A stretch of 64,000 bases of DNA, taken from Deltaproteobacteria bacterium. GTDB lineage: Bacteria; Desulfobacterota; Desulfobacteria; Desulfobacterales; G020354645. This document shows, one piece after another, positions 35,060 to 44,325 of this stretch. The stretch's first letter is position 1, and every line of letters begins with the position of its first letter. Position numbers and translations under genes: made by a program. Below the pieces are notes generated by a model, which ran no database searches, was not told the origin of the DNA, and saw only the letters and a list, made by a program, of their open reading frames with translations. Where the stretch lies: NCBI GenBank assembly GCA_020354645.1, contig CP070652.1, forward strand, positions 2,411,345 to 2,475,344, written 5' to 3'.

Positions 35060-38017
35060 ATGATGGACTATCGAATACTCTACTGCTTTCCATTTTTTCT
35101 ATCGGCCGCTCTAATTTTCATCACAGGCCTTTTTGCCTTTAAGCGGGTCAATGCGAGAGGAGGTTGGTATCTGGTTTATGCTTGCCTGGCCGCCACAGCT
35201 TGGGCGACAAGCGAAGGAATGCTCTATCTAAGGCTTGATATCGAAACCAACATACTCATAACCAAGCTTCAATATTTTGGGATCGCTTCGCTGCCGCCAT
35301 TAACTCTTTTATTTAGTTTGTCGGCTTTTGGTTTTAATTTCAGAATCAATAGAATAACGCCTTTTCTGCTTTTTCTAATTGCTATTATCATTGTCCTTCT
35401 TGTTTGGACCAATCCCCTGCATAAGAGCTTTTTCACCGGATATTATACCATCCAATCCGGTCCTTTTCCGATGCTCGGATTAAAACATGGCCCATTGTGG
35501 TGGGCTGTGATTTTGTATCACTATTTTTTAATTGCCGTTTTGAGCATCATCCTGCTGTACAAGGTGGCCACATCTTCGGGCTATCACCGTTCTCAAGCAG
35601 GGGTAATCTTGGTTGCGGTCGCATTCGTCTGGCTCATCAACGCTGTTTATGTTTCCGGAAACAGCCCGGTGCCCAATATGGATATTAGCCCTATAGCCTT
35701 TGTATGGGTGGCTGGCGCAATGGCATGGGGGTTTTTTCGTTATGGATTGCTCGATATTTTGCCGGTGGCTAAGGCAGAAATCTTTCGGGGATTGGACGAT
35801 ATTATTTTAGTGATAGACGAAAAAGATCGCATCCTTGACATTAACCCTGCAGCCGAGTCTACATTTATGGTTAAGGCATCTGAAATTATCGGTCAAGGGG
35901 CTTCAAATGCTTTCCATAAATACCCGCAGCTTCAGCGAGTCTTTGGTGGGCAGCAAGCATCAGAAATCTGTTTGATACAAGATGGGCAGGAACATGTGTA
36001 CGATCTTCGTATCTCTTTTATAACTGATAAGAAGGGATTGAAGATCGGGAAGGTAATTGCCCTGCGAGACATTACTGATCGCAAGCGGGCCGATGATGCG
36101 CTGCGGGAAAGCGAAGAGAAATACCGGACCATATTCCATAGCGGGAGCCAGGGCTTCTACCTCATGAACGACGTTTTCCTGGACTGCAACCAGCAGGCCT
36201 GCCGAATCTGGGCCTGCGCGCGGGAGGACATTATCGGCCATTCGCCGGTCGAGTTTTCTCCACCTGTGCAGCCGGATGGCCGCAGTTCGGAAGCCGCAGC
36301 CCGCACCTATATCGCCGCCGCCCAGGCGGGCAAATCCCAGAGGTTCTACTGGCAGCACCGGCGCAAAGACGGGGTGCTCATCGATTGCGAAGTCACGTTG
36401 GACGCCCTCACCCTCGCCGGGCAGTCGCTCCTTCTCGCCACGCTTACGGACATCACCAAGCGCAAGCAAGCAGAGAATGCGCTACGGGAGAGTGAGGAAC
36501 GTTTTAGAGTATTGTTTGAATGGGCGCCGGATCCATTTTACATATACAAAATGGATGGTGCCCTGCTTGAGGTCAATAAAGCGACAGAAAAATTAATTGG
36601 CTATAAGAAACAAGAATTAATAGGAAACAATTTTTCTGAAATAGGGATTTTCTCTGGTGAAGATCTTCCCAAAGCGCTCAGCTTTTCAGAAAAGAACCAG
36701 AAAGGTGAGCCAACCGAACCGAATAAATTCAAGTTGTACCGGAAAAATGGTGAGGCAGCTTATGCTGTAATATCAACGCATCCGGTGACCATTAGAGGCG
36801 AAAAATTAGTGTTGGGGATTGCAAGAGATATCACCGATCGAAAAAAGGCAGAAGAAGGAAGCAAAAAGCTGGAAGCTCAACTTCGCCAGGCCCAGAAAAT
36901 GGAGGCCATCGGCACATTTGCCGGCGGTATTGCACATGATTTTAACAACATTTTATCGGCCATTGTGGGCTACACCGAACTGGCAATGGACAAAACTTCA
37001 AAGAACACCCCGCTGCATGATTACCTGCAGGAGGTATTTCATGCCGGCCTGCGGGCGCGCGACCTGGTCAAGCAGATATTGACCTTCAGCCGCCAGGCAG
37101 AGCTGGACCTGAAGCCGGTGCAGGTCCAGCTGATCGTCAATCAGGCCTTGAAGTTTTTGCGCTCCTCTTTGCCTAGCAGCATTGAGATCCGCCACAACAT
37201 CGCCAGTGATGCCTGTGTATTGGCCGACCCCTCGCAGATATACCAGGTGTTGATGAACCTGTGTGCCAATGCCAAACATGCCATGCGAGAGACCGGCGGG
37301 CAGCTGGAAGTCTCCCTGGCCGAAGTGCAGCTGGATGACGGCTTTGCAACAGGCAATCCGGGGGCGAGGGTTGGTCCGCATCTGAAGCTGACGGTGTCCG
37401 ACAGCGGCGAGGGAATGTCTGCCGAAGTGCGGGAAAAAATGTTTGATCCCTTTTTTACCACAAAGGGCAAAGAGGAGGGAACGGGTTTGGGACTTGCGGT
37501 GGTGCACGGTATCGTCAAAAGCTGTGGAGGTTTTATCACCGTTTCCAGCGAGCCGGGCCGTGGTTCCTCTTTCAATGTGTTTTTACCGGTGATTGAACCC
37601 CAGCACGAGCCCCGGGCTAAAATCAAAGGTCCGCTGCCAACGGGTAGCGAACAGGTGCTGTTTGTGGATGACGAAAAGCTTTTGGTCGAGATCGGCAAGA
37701 AAATGCTGGAGCGCTACGGATATCAGGTAACCTCTCGCACCAGCTCTGTGGAGGCGCTGGAATTGTTTAAAGCCAAACCGGAGAAATTCGATCTGGTGAT
37801 CACCGACATGACCATGCCCAATATGAACGGTCTGGAGCTGGCTTCCGAAATGATCAGGCTGCGGCCGGAGATGCCTGTTATTTTGTGCACTGGTTTCAGT
37901 GAGAAGATCACCCAGGCCGTTGTTGAAGCCGCAGGCATCAAAGCCTTTATGTTGAAACCGCTTTCCTTGGATGATCTAATGCGCACCGCACGCAAGGTGT
38001 TGGATGAGCAAAATTGA
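35060..38017 (+). CDS. hybrid histidine kinase: 7TM-PAS3-HisKA-HATPase-REC
   Basis: A 985-residue membrane sensor. Residues 1-230 hold about seven hydrophobic stretches (7TM histidine-kinase sensor). Three PAS domains follow (about 238-350, 350-475, 475-600), the joins marked by [17 protein letters not shown] and similar sequences. HisKA has [11 protein letters not shown] (His626); HATPase has [22 protein letters not shown]; the C-terminal receiver has VDDEK, Asp916 and KPLSL. PAS2 (36120-36470) is much more GC-rich than PAS1 and PAS3, as described in the findings. It is the last gene after the sigma-54 promoter at 34164 and lies between the two direct repeats. Confidence 0.88.
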   Translation: MMDYRILYCFPFFLSAALIFITGLFAFKRVNARGGWYLVYACLAATAWATSEGMLYLRLDIETNILITKLQYFGIASLPPLTLLFSLSAFGFNFRINRITPFLLFLIAIIIVLLVWTNPLHKSFFTGYYTIQSGPFPMLGLKHGPLWWAVILYHYFLIAVLSIILLYKVATSSGYHRSQAGVILVAVAFVWLINAVYVSGNSPVPNMDISPIAFVWVAGAMAWGFFRYGLLDILPVAKAEIFRGLDDIILVIDEKDRILDINPAAESTFMVKASEIIGQGASNAFHKYPQLQRVFGGQQASEICLIQDGQEHVYDLRISFITDKKGLKIGKVIALRDITDRKRADDALRESEEKYRTIFHSGSQGFYLMNDVFLDCNQQACRIWACAREDIIGHSPVEFSPPVQPDGRSSEAAARTYIAAAQAGKSQRFYWQHRRKDGVLIDCEVTLDALTLAGQSLLLATLTDITKRKQAENALRESEERFRVLFEWAPDPFYIYKMDGALLEVNKATEKLIGYKKQELIGNNFSEIGIFSGEDLPKALSFSEKNQKGEPTEPNKFKLYRKNGEAAYAVISTHPVTIRGEKLVLGIARDITDRKKAEEGSKKLEAQLRQAQKMEAIGTFAGGIAHDFNNILSAIVGYTELAMDKTSKNTPLHDYLQEVFHAGLRARDLVKQILTFSRQAELDLKPVQVQLIVNQALKFLRSSLPSSIEIRHNIASDACVLADPSQIYQVLMNLCANAKHAMRETGGQLEVSLAEVQLDDGFATGNPGARVGPHLKLTVSDSGEGMSAEVREKMFDPFFTTKGKEEGTGLGLAVVHGIVKSCGGFITVSSEPGRGSSFNVFLPVIEPQHEPRAKIKGPLPTGSEQVLFVDDEKLLVEIGKKMLERYGYQVTSRTSSVEALELFKAKPEKFDLVITDMTMPNMNGLELASEMIRLRPEMPVILCTGFSEKITQAVVEAAGIKAFMLKPLSLDDLMRTARKVLDEQN

Positions 38018-38130
38018 AAGTTGACGATCGTATTTTTTAGCGATTGGCAATTGAAGACTAAATCTCGCATTCGCAATGCTGATAGCAAGGATACAGTATA
38101 GTATGGATCAAAATCTCATTTTTCAATTAA

Positions 38131-38541
38131 TCAAAATTTCCAACCAACCATAAGTAAATTATATATTTCCACAGTTCCATTATTATCAACCGGATGCCAG
38201 CACATATGTTTCACTTTTGCGAAGGTTCCCTTCCATATATCCGCATAAAGGCCTACCTTATAGATTACACTGGATGGATGAAATGTCGCACCATGGCGAT
38301 CATCAATCAACGTATCGATAACGATATATGGCCTTAAAAATTTCCATTTATGACCCAATTTAACGCCGGCCAAGTCTTCAGCTTGGCCGCCGCCGTCAGG
38401 AAAAGCCCTATAATTTTCGGAATCAAACAGGCCAAAATAAACTTGACCATCCAGGGACCAGGATCTTGCGGGAATTAAAAAAATTACGATGTGAATGAGA
38501 GTTAAAAAAAGGATGCGTTTGACATAATCGGCTTTTTTCAT
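38131..38541 (-). CDS. secreted hypothetical protein
   Basis: A 136-residue exported protein. Signal sequence MKKADYVKRILFLTLIHIVI with cleavage near SWS. The mature part has many aromatic residues and alternating strands (GHKWKFLRPYIVIDTLIDD, WKGTFAKVKHMCWHP), suggesting a small beta barrel or lipid-binding fold. A truncated copy lies at 33571-33744. Upstream spacer carries the palindrome CTATAC-TAAT-GTATAG (38593-38608). Confidence 0.6.
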   Translation of the reverse strand: MKKADYVKRILFLTLIHIVIFLIPARSWSLDGQVYFGLFDSENYRAFPDGGGQAEDLAGVKLGHKWKFLRPYIVIDTLIDDRHGATFHPSSVIYKVGLYADIWKGTFAKVKHMCWHPVDNNGTVEIYNLLMVGWKF

Positions 38542-38664
38542 TAGAAAACCCCCTTAATGAATTAGCCGATCGATGTTTTTTGACCATACTGACTATACTA
38601 ATGTATAGCTAACATTAACGCTTGCGAATGCAAAACAATCAACACTTTACACAATACAGTTGCC
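38406..38664. repeat. direct repeat, copy 2 (259 bp)
   Basis: The second copy of the repeat at 33609-33867, same orientation. Its right border falls at the stop codon of the NUDIX gene, and its left border inside codon 46 of the secreted-protein gene. The copies are 4797 bases apart. Confidence 0.85.
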
Positions 38665-39239
38665 TATATATGGCCGCTTTCAGCAAAGTTTGAGAGAACC
38701 AGCCAGGCTTTAGCATCAAATTTAAATAAATCTTCATCGCAGAACCGAGAAGCTTCCGCCGCAGAGACAAAAATAACCTCGATGTCCTCGCTGCGTTCAT
38801 TTCCCGCCGTTGATGGCACACCCTCGCATTCAACGTATACCATAGAAACCGATTCGTCGGTCATTCCGGCAGAGGAATAGATGGGTGGACCGGTCTTTAT
38901 CAAACGCGTGAGCACGAGTCCTGTTTCTTCTGCTAATTCACGACGAGCCGCCTCCAGAACTGTTTCGCCCTCATCAACCAAGCCGGCTGGAAATCCATAT
39001 TCATAATCCGCCAGGGGAATCCGGTATTCTTTGGTAAGGACTATTTTTTCTTCGGCTGTGTGATAGGGCACGATGACCACGGCATCCGGTTTGCTGAATT
39101 TACCGGTTACGCATTTCGGTTCTTTTTTTCTGGAGGCAACTTGCCAGACCTTATTCTTCCCGGTTCTGTCTGTATATTCGACATTAAACATGTTCAACCA
39201 TTTCAAATTGGTAATTTTTTGGGAGTGGATAATTTTCAT
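38664..39239 (-). CDS. NUDIX hydrolase (ADP-ribose pyrophosphatase-like)
   Basis: A 191-residue NUDIX enzyme that cleaves nucleoside diphosphate derivatives. The Nudix box GX5EX7REUXEEXGU is present as GLVDEGETVLEAARRELAEE then TGLVL. The fold before it (EYRIPLADYEYGFPAG) resembles ADP-sugar pyrophosphatases. It is upstream of the secreted-protein gene; the 498-base gap to its right has no convincing gene. Confidence 0.83.
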   Translation of the reverse strand: MKIIHSQKITNLKWLNMFNVEYTDRTGKNKVWQVASRKKEPKCVTGKFSKPDAVVIVPYHTAEEKIVLTKEYRIPLADYEYGFPAGLVDEGETVLEAARRELAEETGLVLTRLIKTGPPIYSSAGMTDESVSMVYVECEGVPSTAGNERSEDIEVIFVSAAEASRFCDEDLFKFDAKAWLVLSNFAESGHI

Positions 39240-39737
39240 CAGCCCAATTCCTATTCTATAAAAAATAAACAGTTAAGTAGACTTTCTCCATTTGATGAGA
39301 AATTATTTCATATAGGTTCGGCCAAACTGATTATTATCAATAGTTGTATTACTTTGTTTATTAGCAAAGTCAGCGAACAGTTTCAAACGCTATAAGTGAT
39401 TCCGCGCCATTCAAACAGCCTGTTAATAATCGAAATTTATATTGCTGGTATCTTCAAAAGTCCCTGCTTTAGCAGCGATAACGAGGCATTTATGATATGT
39501 CATCTCATCGATTACCTTTGGGTGTGAAAAAATTTTCATAAAAACTGTGAAATTATTTTCATATCCGATGGACGCTGACCAATCCAGTCTCACATAAGTT
39601 GTTGCAATAAATAGTAATTTGTGCGAATATTTAATCTTGCATGAATTTTGCAAAACTCTTTCTCATTGTGCCGCTATTGGATTAACAGCTTTGGATTCGG
39701 GCACAATAAATTCTTTAATCTATTTTTAGGAGTTGCC
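39240..39737. other. gap without a convincing gene
   Basis: AT-rich. A minus-strand frame at 39423-39653 (76 codons) has no support: no ribosome-binding site and no family. No repeat seen. Confidence 0.3.
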
Positions 39738-39950
39738 ATGGATTCTGCAGACGAGGAAATATTATCCGTTAAAGACAGAGGCGGCAGACGCTCAATAACA
39801 GACAGACGACAACATGCTTCCCAAAAACATTTTCCCGAGCGAAGGTGGCTGAGACATCGCAGAAGCGGAATCGATCGCAGAAGACCCTTTCAACAAAGAT
39901 TGAAAAGAAGACTGGAACGAAGGCGCGCGTTTCAAGACTCAACCGAATAA
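39738..39950 (+). CDS. small arginine-rich protein
   Basis: A 70-residue protein from ATG 39738 with TAGGAG upstream. Repeated Arg motifs (GGRRSITDRRQ, GIDRRRPF, RRLERRR) make it very basic. Short RRxxxDRR proteins of this type are common in deltaproteobacteria; function unknown. A strong terminator follows 20 bases later, supporting a real transcription unit. Confidence 0.6.
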   Translation: MDSADEEILSVKDRGGRRSITDRRQHASQKHFPERRWLRHRRSGIDRRRPFQQRLKRRLERRRAFQDSTE

Positions 39951-39969
39951 ATTGACCCCCCTCCTCTTA

Positions 39970-40000
39970 AAACAGAGTCATTATTGGCTCTGTTTTTTTC
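39970..40000 (+). terminator. intrinsic terminator
   Basis: AACAGAG (39971-39977) and CTCTGTT (39988-39994) form a stem with a 10-base loop, followed by a run of T. It ends the Arg-rich gene transcript. Confidence 0.75.
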
Positions 40001-40026
40001 TTGTCGAATCCCATATAATCCATTAG

Positions 40027-40045
40027 GTAATTGAGGGGTCGCAGG
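40027..40045. repeat. solitary end of the GAGGGGTCG element family
   Basis: TAATTGAGGGGTCGCAGGG resembles the outer 13 bases of elements A-C but no inverted partner was found within the next 120 bases. It may be a relic. Confidence 0.4.
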
Positions 40046-40136
40046 GCAATTAATTTCGGAAATCTTGTGGCAGCGAAGCGGAGAATCCGTTTAAAAGAGG
40101 CTTCAGGGAACCTTCAACTCCGTCTCTGTATGGAAC

Positions 40137-41711
40137 ATGTTAATCGATCGATTATCGGTAGAAAATACCGGCGCTAAAATTTTCGAGACTGTCGCTGGAA
40201 ATTTTCCATTGGCATCAGCCAGTGACGAATTTTATTTTTTCCCGCAGGTGCAATCGAACCGCCCAAAGCGCAAGCGCTGGGACAGCTTCACTGAAGATAC
40301 TATTTCGGATGTAATTAAAAAGCTGGCCGTCAACGTACGAAAACTGGACATCCTCACTCCTAAAGACTCCGAATCGGAGTTAACTGATCTGGAAACGCGT
40401 ATTGACTTATCGCTTTTGAAAAGGATCACCCGCACGCTGATCGAACAGTTGACAGAAGTTAGGGCTTGGGAAACTCAGCCAACCTGGCATCTAACGATTG
40501 CTTGTGTGGGAATGGCTCAAGCCATGGGTTCACGAGATCCCGCTGCCAAACATGAGCAGGCCAAGGAGTTGCCGGTTTTTTTCGATCAAGCCGGTCTTGC
40601 ACTCAGACAGGTTCCGGTTTTATTTCGAGAGCTTGGCCTTGAGATGGTTGCAGCAACTCGTGAGTACTTGGTTCTATTGGAGCAGCGGGTGCCAGAGGTG
40701 AAAGCTGCGCTGGTTGCCCTGGATCGCTTTGAAGAAAAGGTTCGTCAGGTTACCACCCGCAGCAATTTTCTCTTACCGGCGGAACTGTTGGAGCGAATCG
40801 TACGTTTTCATCTGAATTGCAATGCAAGCCTCCAGGACATGAATCAAGAGTTGGACCAAGAAATCCAAGAGATGCAGGTTACAATTAAAGACTTGATCGG
40901 AAGCTCAACGAGCGACCTATGCCGGTGCCGGTCAAAAGCTTTTGATAAAATTCCTTTGCCCGAAGCGGACAGTAACGGATTATTAGGGGTTTATCGCAAA
41001 GAAGTCCGCCGATTGGCCGAGCATTGCCTTGCAAATGAGCTGGTTTCTCGCGATATCTATCACGCCTGCCCAGTCCGGGTCGAGCCGGTACCGTCTTTTC
41101 TTTCAGCAATCAGAACCGCTTCGAGTTACAGCATATCTCCCAGGTATCCGCCAACCGGCGGAGTATTCTATATTATTAATGCCAATGATCCTGCTGAGGC
41201 CCGCAAAGGTTATCAGCGGGAGTACAGAATTCTTTCTGCCCATGAGACCTACCCGGGACACCACCTACTGGATTCTTTGCGCTGGAGTCTTAAGCGACCA
41301 ATCCGTCGTGGCATCGAACAGCCTTTATATTATGAAGGGTGGGCCTGTTTTGCTGAGGAGATCATGCACCAGACAGGCTATTTTACCACCTCCAGTGATC
41401 GACTTCTTTTGGCGCGTCGCCGGCTCTGGCGGGCAATAAGAGGGAAAGTGGATTTGGGCCTGCAGACCGGCGCCATGGATTTAAAAATGGCTGCCAGCTA
41501 TCTCTCCAAAGCCGGAATACGCATTAAGGATGCGATTTCAGCGGCACGCAAATATACGCTGAATCCGGGATACCAGCTGTGTTACACGATAGGTCTGCGC
41601 CGTTTTCTAGATCTTTTCCAACGTTACGGACAACAAAATCTCAAGGATTTTGTTGCGGTCGTATTGAGCCAGGGGGAAATCGATTTCCAAGACTTAAATC
41701 TAATTCTCTAA
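40137..41711 (+). CDS. DUF885 metallopeptidase-like protein
   Basis: A 524-residue cytosolic protein of the DUF885 family. The zinc site appears as HETYPGHH (His369, Glu370, His375/376), and a downstream Glu is in YYEGWACFAEE. Such proteins are zinc carboxypeptidase-like; substrate unknown. Short N-terminal sequence suggests the start is right. It ends 50 bases before the methyltransferase gene, likely an operon. Confidence 0.75.
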   Translation: MLIDRLSVENTGAKIFETVAGNFPLASASDEFYFFPQVQSNRPKRKRWDSFTEDTISDVIKKLAVNVRKLDILTPKDSESELTDLETRIDLSLLKRITRTLIEQLTEVRAWETQPTWHLTIACVGMAQAMGSRDPAAKHEQAKELPVFFDQAGLALRQVPVLFRELGLEMVAATREYLVLLEQRVPEVKAALVALDRFEEKVRQVTTRSNFLLPAELLERIVRFHLNCNASLQDMNQELDQEIQEMQVTIKDLIGSSTSDLCRCRSKAFDKIPLPEADSNGLLGVYRKEVRRLAEHCLANELVSRDIYHACPVRVEPVPSFLSAIRTASSYSISPRYPPTGGVFYIINANDPAEARKGYQREYRILSAHETYPGHHLLDSLRWSLKRPIRRGIEQPLYYEGWACFAEEIMHQTGYFTTSSDRLLLARRRLWRAIRGKVDLGLQTGAMDLKMAASYLSKAGIRIKDAISAARKYTLNPGYQLCYTIGLRRFLDLFQRYGQQNLKDFVAVVLSQGEIDFQDLNLIL

Positions 41712-41761
41712 CAAGCGTTTGGTGATCATTCGTAAATTCTTTCCTTTGAAAATCTGTATAT

Positions 41762-42538
41762 ATGATTATTCAAGTTAATAAAAATTGGTGGAAGGATCTT
41801 TTTGACGAAACCTATCTGCTGACCGATGCCCGTTCGGTGTGCGATGAAGAGCTGACTGTTCGGGAAGTCAATTTCTTGGAAAAGATCCTGAAATTGGAAA
41901 AGGCATGGCCTATCTTGGATCTATGCGGTGGCCACGGACGTCATGCCCTGGAACTTTCAAGACGGGGATTTTTGAGGGTAACCACCCTCGATTATTCGAA
42001 ATATCTCCTTTATCTGGGAAAACAAAGAGCCGGACAAGAAAACCTCAATACCCTTTTCATTCTCGGCGATGCCAGGTGCACGGGTCTGTGTGATGAGAGT
42101 TTCCAGGTTATCATTATCATGGGTAGTTCTTTCGGTTATTTTGTTCAGGAAGAAGAAAATCAAAAAATTCTAACCGAAGCGTTCAGGCTTCTTGTACCCG
42201 CGGGCAAGTTGTTTTTGGATATTCCCGACCGCGATTACGTTTTGCGCGAGTTTAAATGTTTTACCAGGCACAAGATTCGGGATGATATTGAAATTTTTCG
42301 GACGAGAGAGCTGGAGCAGAATATAATTTATTGCCGGGAAAGAGTAACTTCAGCATCAAAAGGATTTATCCGTGAAAAAAACTATTGCACCCGATTGTAT
42401 GGACCGGAAAAAATATCACGTCTGCTTCTTAATGTTGGGTTTTCAAAAATTACCTATAAAAATGACTTCATGTGCCGGGAGGCTGAAGGCGATTATGGGA
42501 CCATGACGAGCAGGATGGTCGTAGTGGCCGAAAAGTGA
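41762..42538 (+). CDS. class I SAM-dependent methyltransferase
   Basis: A 258-residue methyltransferase. Motif I is ILDLCGGHGRHALELS and the acidic loop is TTLDYSKYL; motif II/III region is FQVIIIMGSSFGYF. Substrate not predictable; it could act on a cofactor or small molecule. Follows the DUF885 gene by 50 bases. Confidence 0.78.
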   Translation: MIIQVNKNWWKDLFDETYLLTDARSVCDEELTVREVNFLEKILKLEKAWPILDLCGGHGRHALELSRRGFLRVTTLDYSKYLLYLGKQRAGQENLNTLFILGDARCTGLCDESFQVIIIMGSSFGYFVQEEENQKILTEAFRLLVPAGKLFLDIPDRDYVLREFKCFTRHKIRDDIEIFRTRELEQNIIYCRERVTSASKGFIREKNYCTRLYGPEKISRLLLNVGFSKITYKNDFMCREAEGDYGTMTSRMVVVAEK

Positions 42539-42601
42539 TAAAAATGGAATCTCAAGGAGGAAGTGCCATATTCTGGTGCCAAATTTAGAATAAAACTCTT
42601 T

Positions 42602-42988
42602 TCAAACGGAGAGTAATTTCAAGCGGGAGGCAAGATTTTCGAATTCCTTTTGTGGTATCTGTTCCCAGGGAGTTCCAGGAGAAAACTGCATCGTGGATTT
42701 TATGCGGGGAGAAAATACTTTACCGGCATCGAGTTTCGGATTTTTAAGAATATATTTGTAATCGCCTCCCAAATCCAAAATAAGATCAATTTCATCCGTG
42801 TCTTCAAGCATTTGGACAACGAGAATGTTGTATACAAAACCCCTGCCCTTCAGCTGCAGTCTTTGTAGCCGATCCAAATAAACCTCAATAAAGGCTTTCT
42901 CCAGCACCGTAGCATGTAAATTCGGAGCTATCAAGAAGGCCTGTTCCACCCGATATCTGCCTTCACCAAAGGGAATCCAATCACTCAT
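42602..42988 (-). CDS. hypothetical protein
   Basis: A 128-residue soluble protein with a beta-rich pattern (YRVEQAFLIAPNLHATVLEK). Not recognised. It is divergent from the riboswitch unit; the shared gap of 376 bases holds the promoter and riboswitch. Confidence 0.5.
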   Translation of the reverse strand: MSDWIPFGEGRYRVEQAFLIAPNLHATVLEKAFIEVYLDRLQRLQLKGRGFVYNILVVQMLEDTDEIDLILDLGGDYKYILKNPKLDAGKVFSPRIKSTMQFSPGTPWEQIPQKEFENLASRLKLLSV

Positions 42989-43135
42989 TATTCTTCTCCG
43001 CCCGAATTTTTGTCACGATTGTCCTTTTTGTGTTTTTTGCTGGCAAAAATATACCTTCTACTCGAACAGGCTCGGATATAATATTATATCGCAACGGTAT
43101 ATTTGAAACTAACATAAAATGCGAGTATTTTAAAC

Positions 43136-43165
43136 TTGACGATAACCACTTAAATATATTAGAAT
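43136..43165 (+). promoter_or_regulatory. sigma-70 type promoter of the riboswitch
   Basis: TTGACG (43136-43141), an 18-base spacer and TAGAAT (43160-43165) are followed within a few bases by the riboswitch. Reasonable match, not proven. Confidence 0.5.
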
Positions 43166-43175
43166 AATTTTGAAT

Positions 43176-43262
43176 AAAGGCAAACCGCTTGAAAAAGCGG
43201 GACGCAAAGCCACTGGCCTAAATCCGGATAGCAGAGGATATGGCAGCAGGGCTGCCTGCTTC
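43176..43262 (+). ncRNA. class I c-di-GMP riboswitch (GEMM)
   Basis: The aptamer core is visible: AAGGCAAACC, then CCGCTT-GAAA-AAGCGG hairpin with a GNRA-type loop, the conserved GGACGCAAAGCC, GGCCTAA, and a terminal stem GGCAGC-AGG-GCTGCC. This order is diagnostic for GEMM-I, which binds c-di-GMP. The following 100 bases, which should hold the expression platform, have no clear T-rich terminator, so it may act on translation. It controls the small membrane protein at 43365. Confidence 0.88.
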
Positions 43263-43364
43263 AATTAATGATCCCGCAGTTTCGCAGCCATGCTCTTGAA
43301 AGTCCTCCATAAATATCAAAACGATTACTTATTTTCTGAACGCTTAAATTGACAAAAGATTTCT

Positions 43365-43910
43365 GTGGCGCCAAAATTAAATAAAGGCAGATCTGATGGA
43401 TTCTCCATGACGCTATCTAAAGGGCTTTTAGTGGCTGTCCTCCTTCATATAACCGTCGGCCTTGTTTACCTGTACCACATCGGTTATATTGATAGCTTCA
43501 TAAGCCGCCACCGCCGGGGAAAAAGCACGGTGAAACTTTTCAAACCCATCGGATCCGGCGCTTTTGTCAGCGTCGGAAAACGTATTATTTCCACCTCACG
43601 ATCCAAGCCCCCGGAAAAATCTGTCAACAGCAGCTCCAATTACCAAATAGATATTAACGCTTTCCAAAAAGGTGATATAATACTTGTGAAGGGTTGGGTG
43701 AGTGAGGGTTCGCCATGCGATTTGCTGGAAATTGGAATAGAGTTATCCTGTGAGAACGGTAAAATAATCAGCTTGCGGACGGTTGTCGAAAGGGTTGGTG
43801 TTTCGAGATCACGCTTAATCGGCTTGCGCAGGTGGGTCGGCCGGGTTCCAGGGAAGGCCTTTCCGAAATGGTTAGCATCTGTTTCTGCGGTAAGTTGTAT
43901 TTCTGATTAA
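43365..43910 (+). CDS. small membrane protein under c-di-GMP control
   Basis: A 181-residue protein. The GTG at 43365 gives the full frame; ATG 43407 (MTLSKGLLVAVLLHITVGL) starts right at the first hydrophobic helix and may be preferred. One N-terminal membrane anchor, then a 130-residue part with a globular segment (KGDIILVKGWVSEGSPCDLL). Not recognised. Regulation by the riboswitch and nearness to gspA/gspB point to envelope or pilus biology, by inference. Confidence 0.6.
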   Translation: MAPKLNKGRSDGFSMTLSKGLLVAVLLHITVGLVYLYHIGYIDSFISRHRRGKSTVKLFKPIGSGAFVSVGKRIISTSRSKPPEKSVNSSSNYQIDINAFQKGDIILVKGWVSEGSPCDLLEIGIELSCENGKIISLRTVVERVGVSRSRLIGLRRWVGRVPGKAFPKWLASVSAVSCISD

Positions 43911-44325
43911 ATTGCGGTAATCTGATATCAGGAATTATTCAGGTTCAAGCTCAATACGCCCGGATTTATACTCAATTACGCGTCGTTGCCCGTACCGCCT
44001 ATCCTCGCTCAAACGGAACTTGCGGACATAATGAGAAGCTTCTGCCATCTTGCCCCATAATTTGTTGTTACGTATTAACGGGCTGTTGCCCAAACATTGA
44101 TGATGTGTCAGTTAACTGCTGAGCCAACGCAGCGACAGCATTCCTTCTTGACACATCATACTGTTTTTACTATGATTTCTTACACAAGTTGTTTCAGGGT
44201 GTTGAAGCAATCCGCGAAGCCATACAAGAATATACTTGAAGAACCGAAGCCCGCTGGTCTCTAGAATATCTCATAACCAACCCCCGGTTGGGGTTGCAAG
44301 TTACCGGTGATCGGGAGTTATCGAG
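43911..44325. other. gap with long inverted repeat
   Basis: ATGATGTGTCA (44100-44110) and TGACACATCAT (44149-44159) are a perfect 11-base inverted repeat with a 38-base loop. A short minus-strand frame at 43939-44090 is not supported. The gspA-like gene starts at 44326. Confidence 0.4.

Noticed and set aside
37141..37698. 185-codon minus-strand frame inside the hybrid kinase
   Set aside because: Covered by the HisKA/HATPase coding frame, whose motifs are clear.
39423..39653. 76-codon minus-strand frame
   Set aside because: No ribosome-binding site and no family; too short to accept.
43939..44090. short minus-strand frame ending RVIEYKSGRIELEPE
   Set aside because: Protein-like at the end but no start signal and no partner; not enough support.
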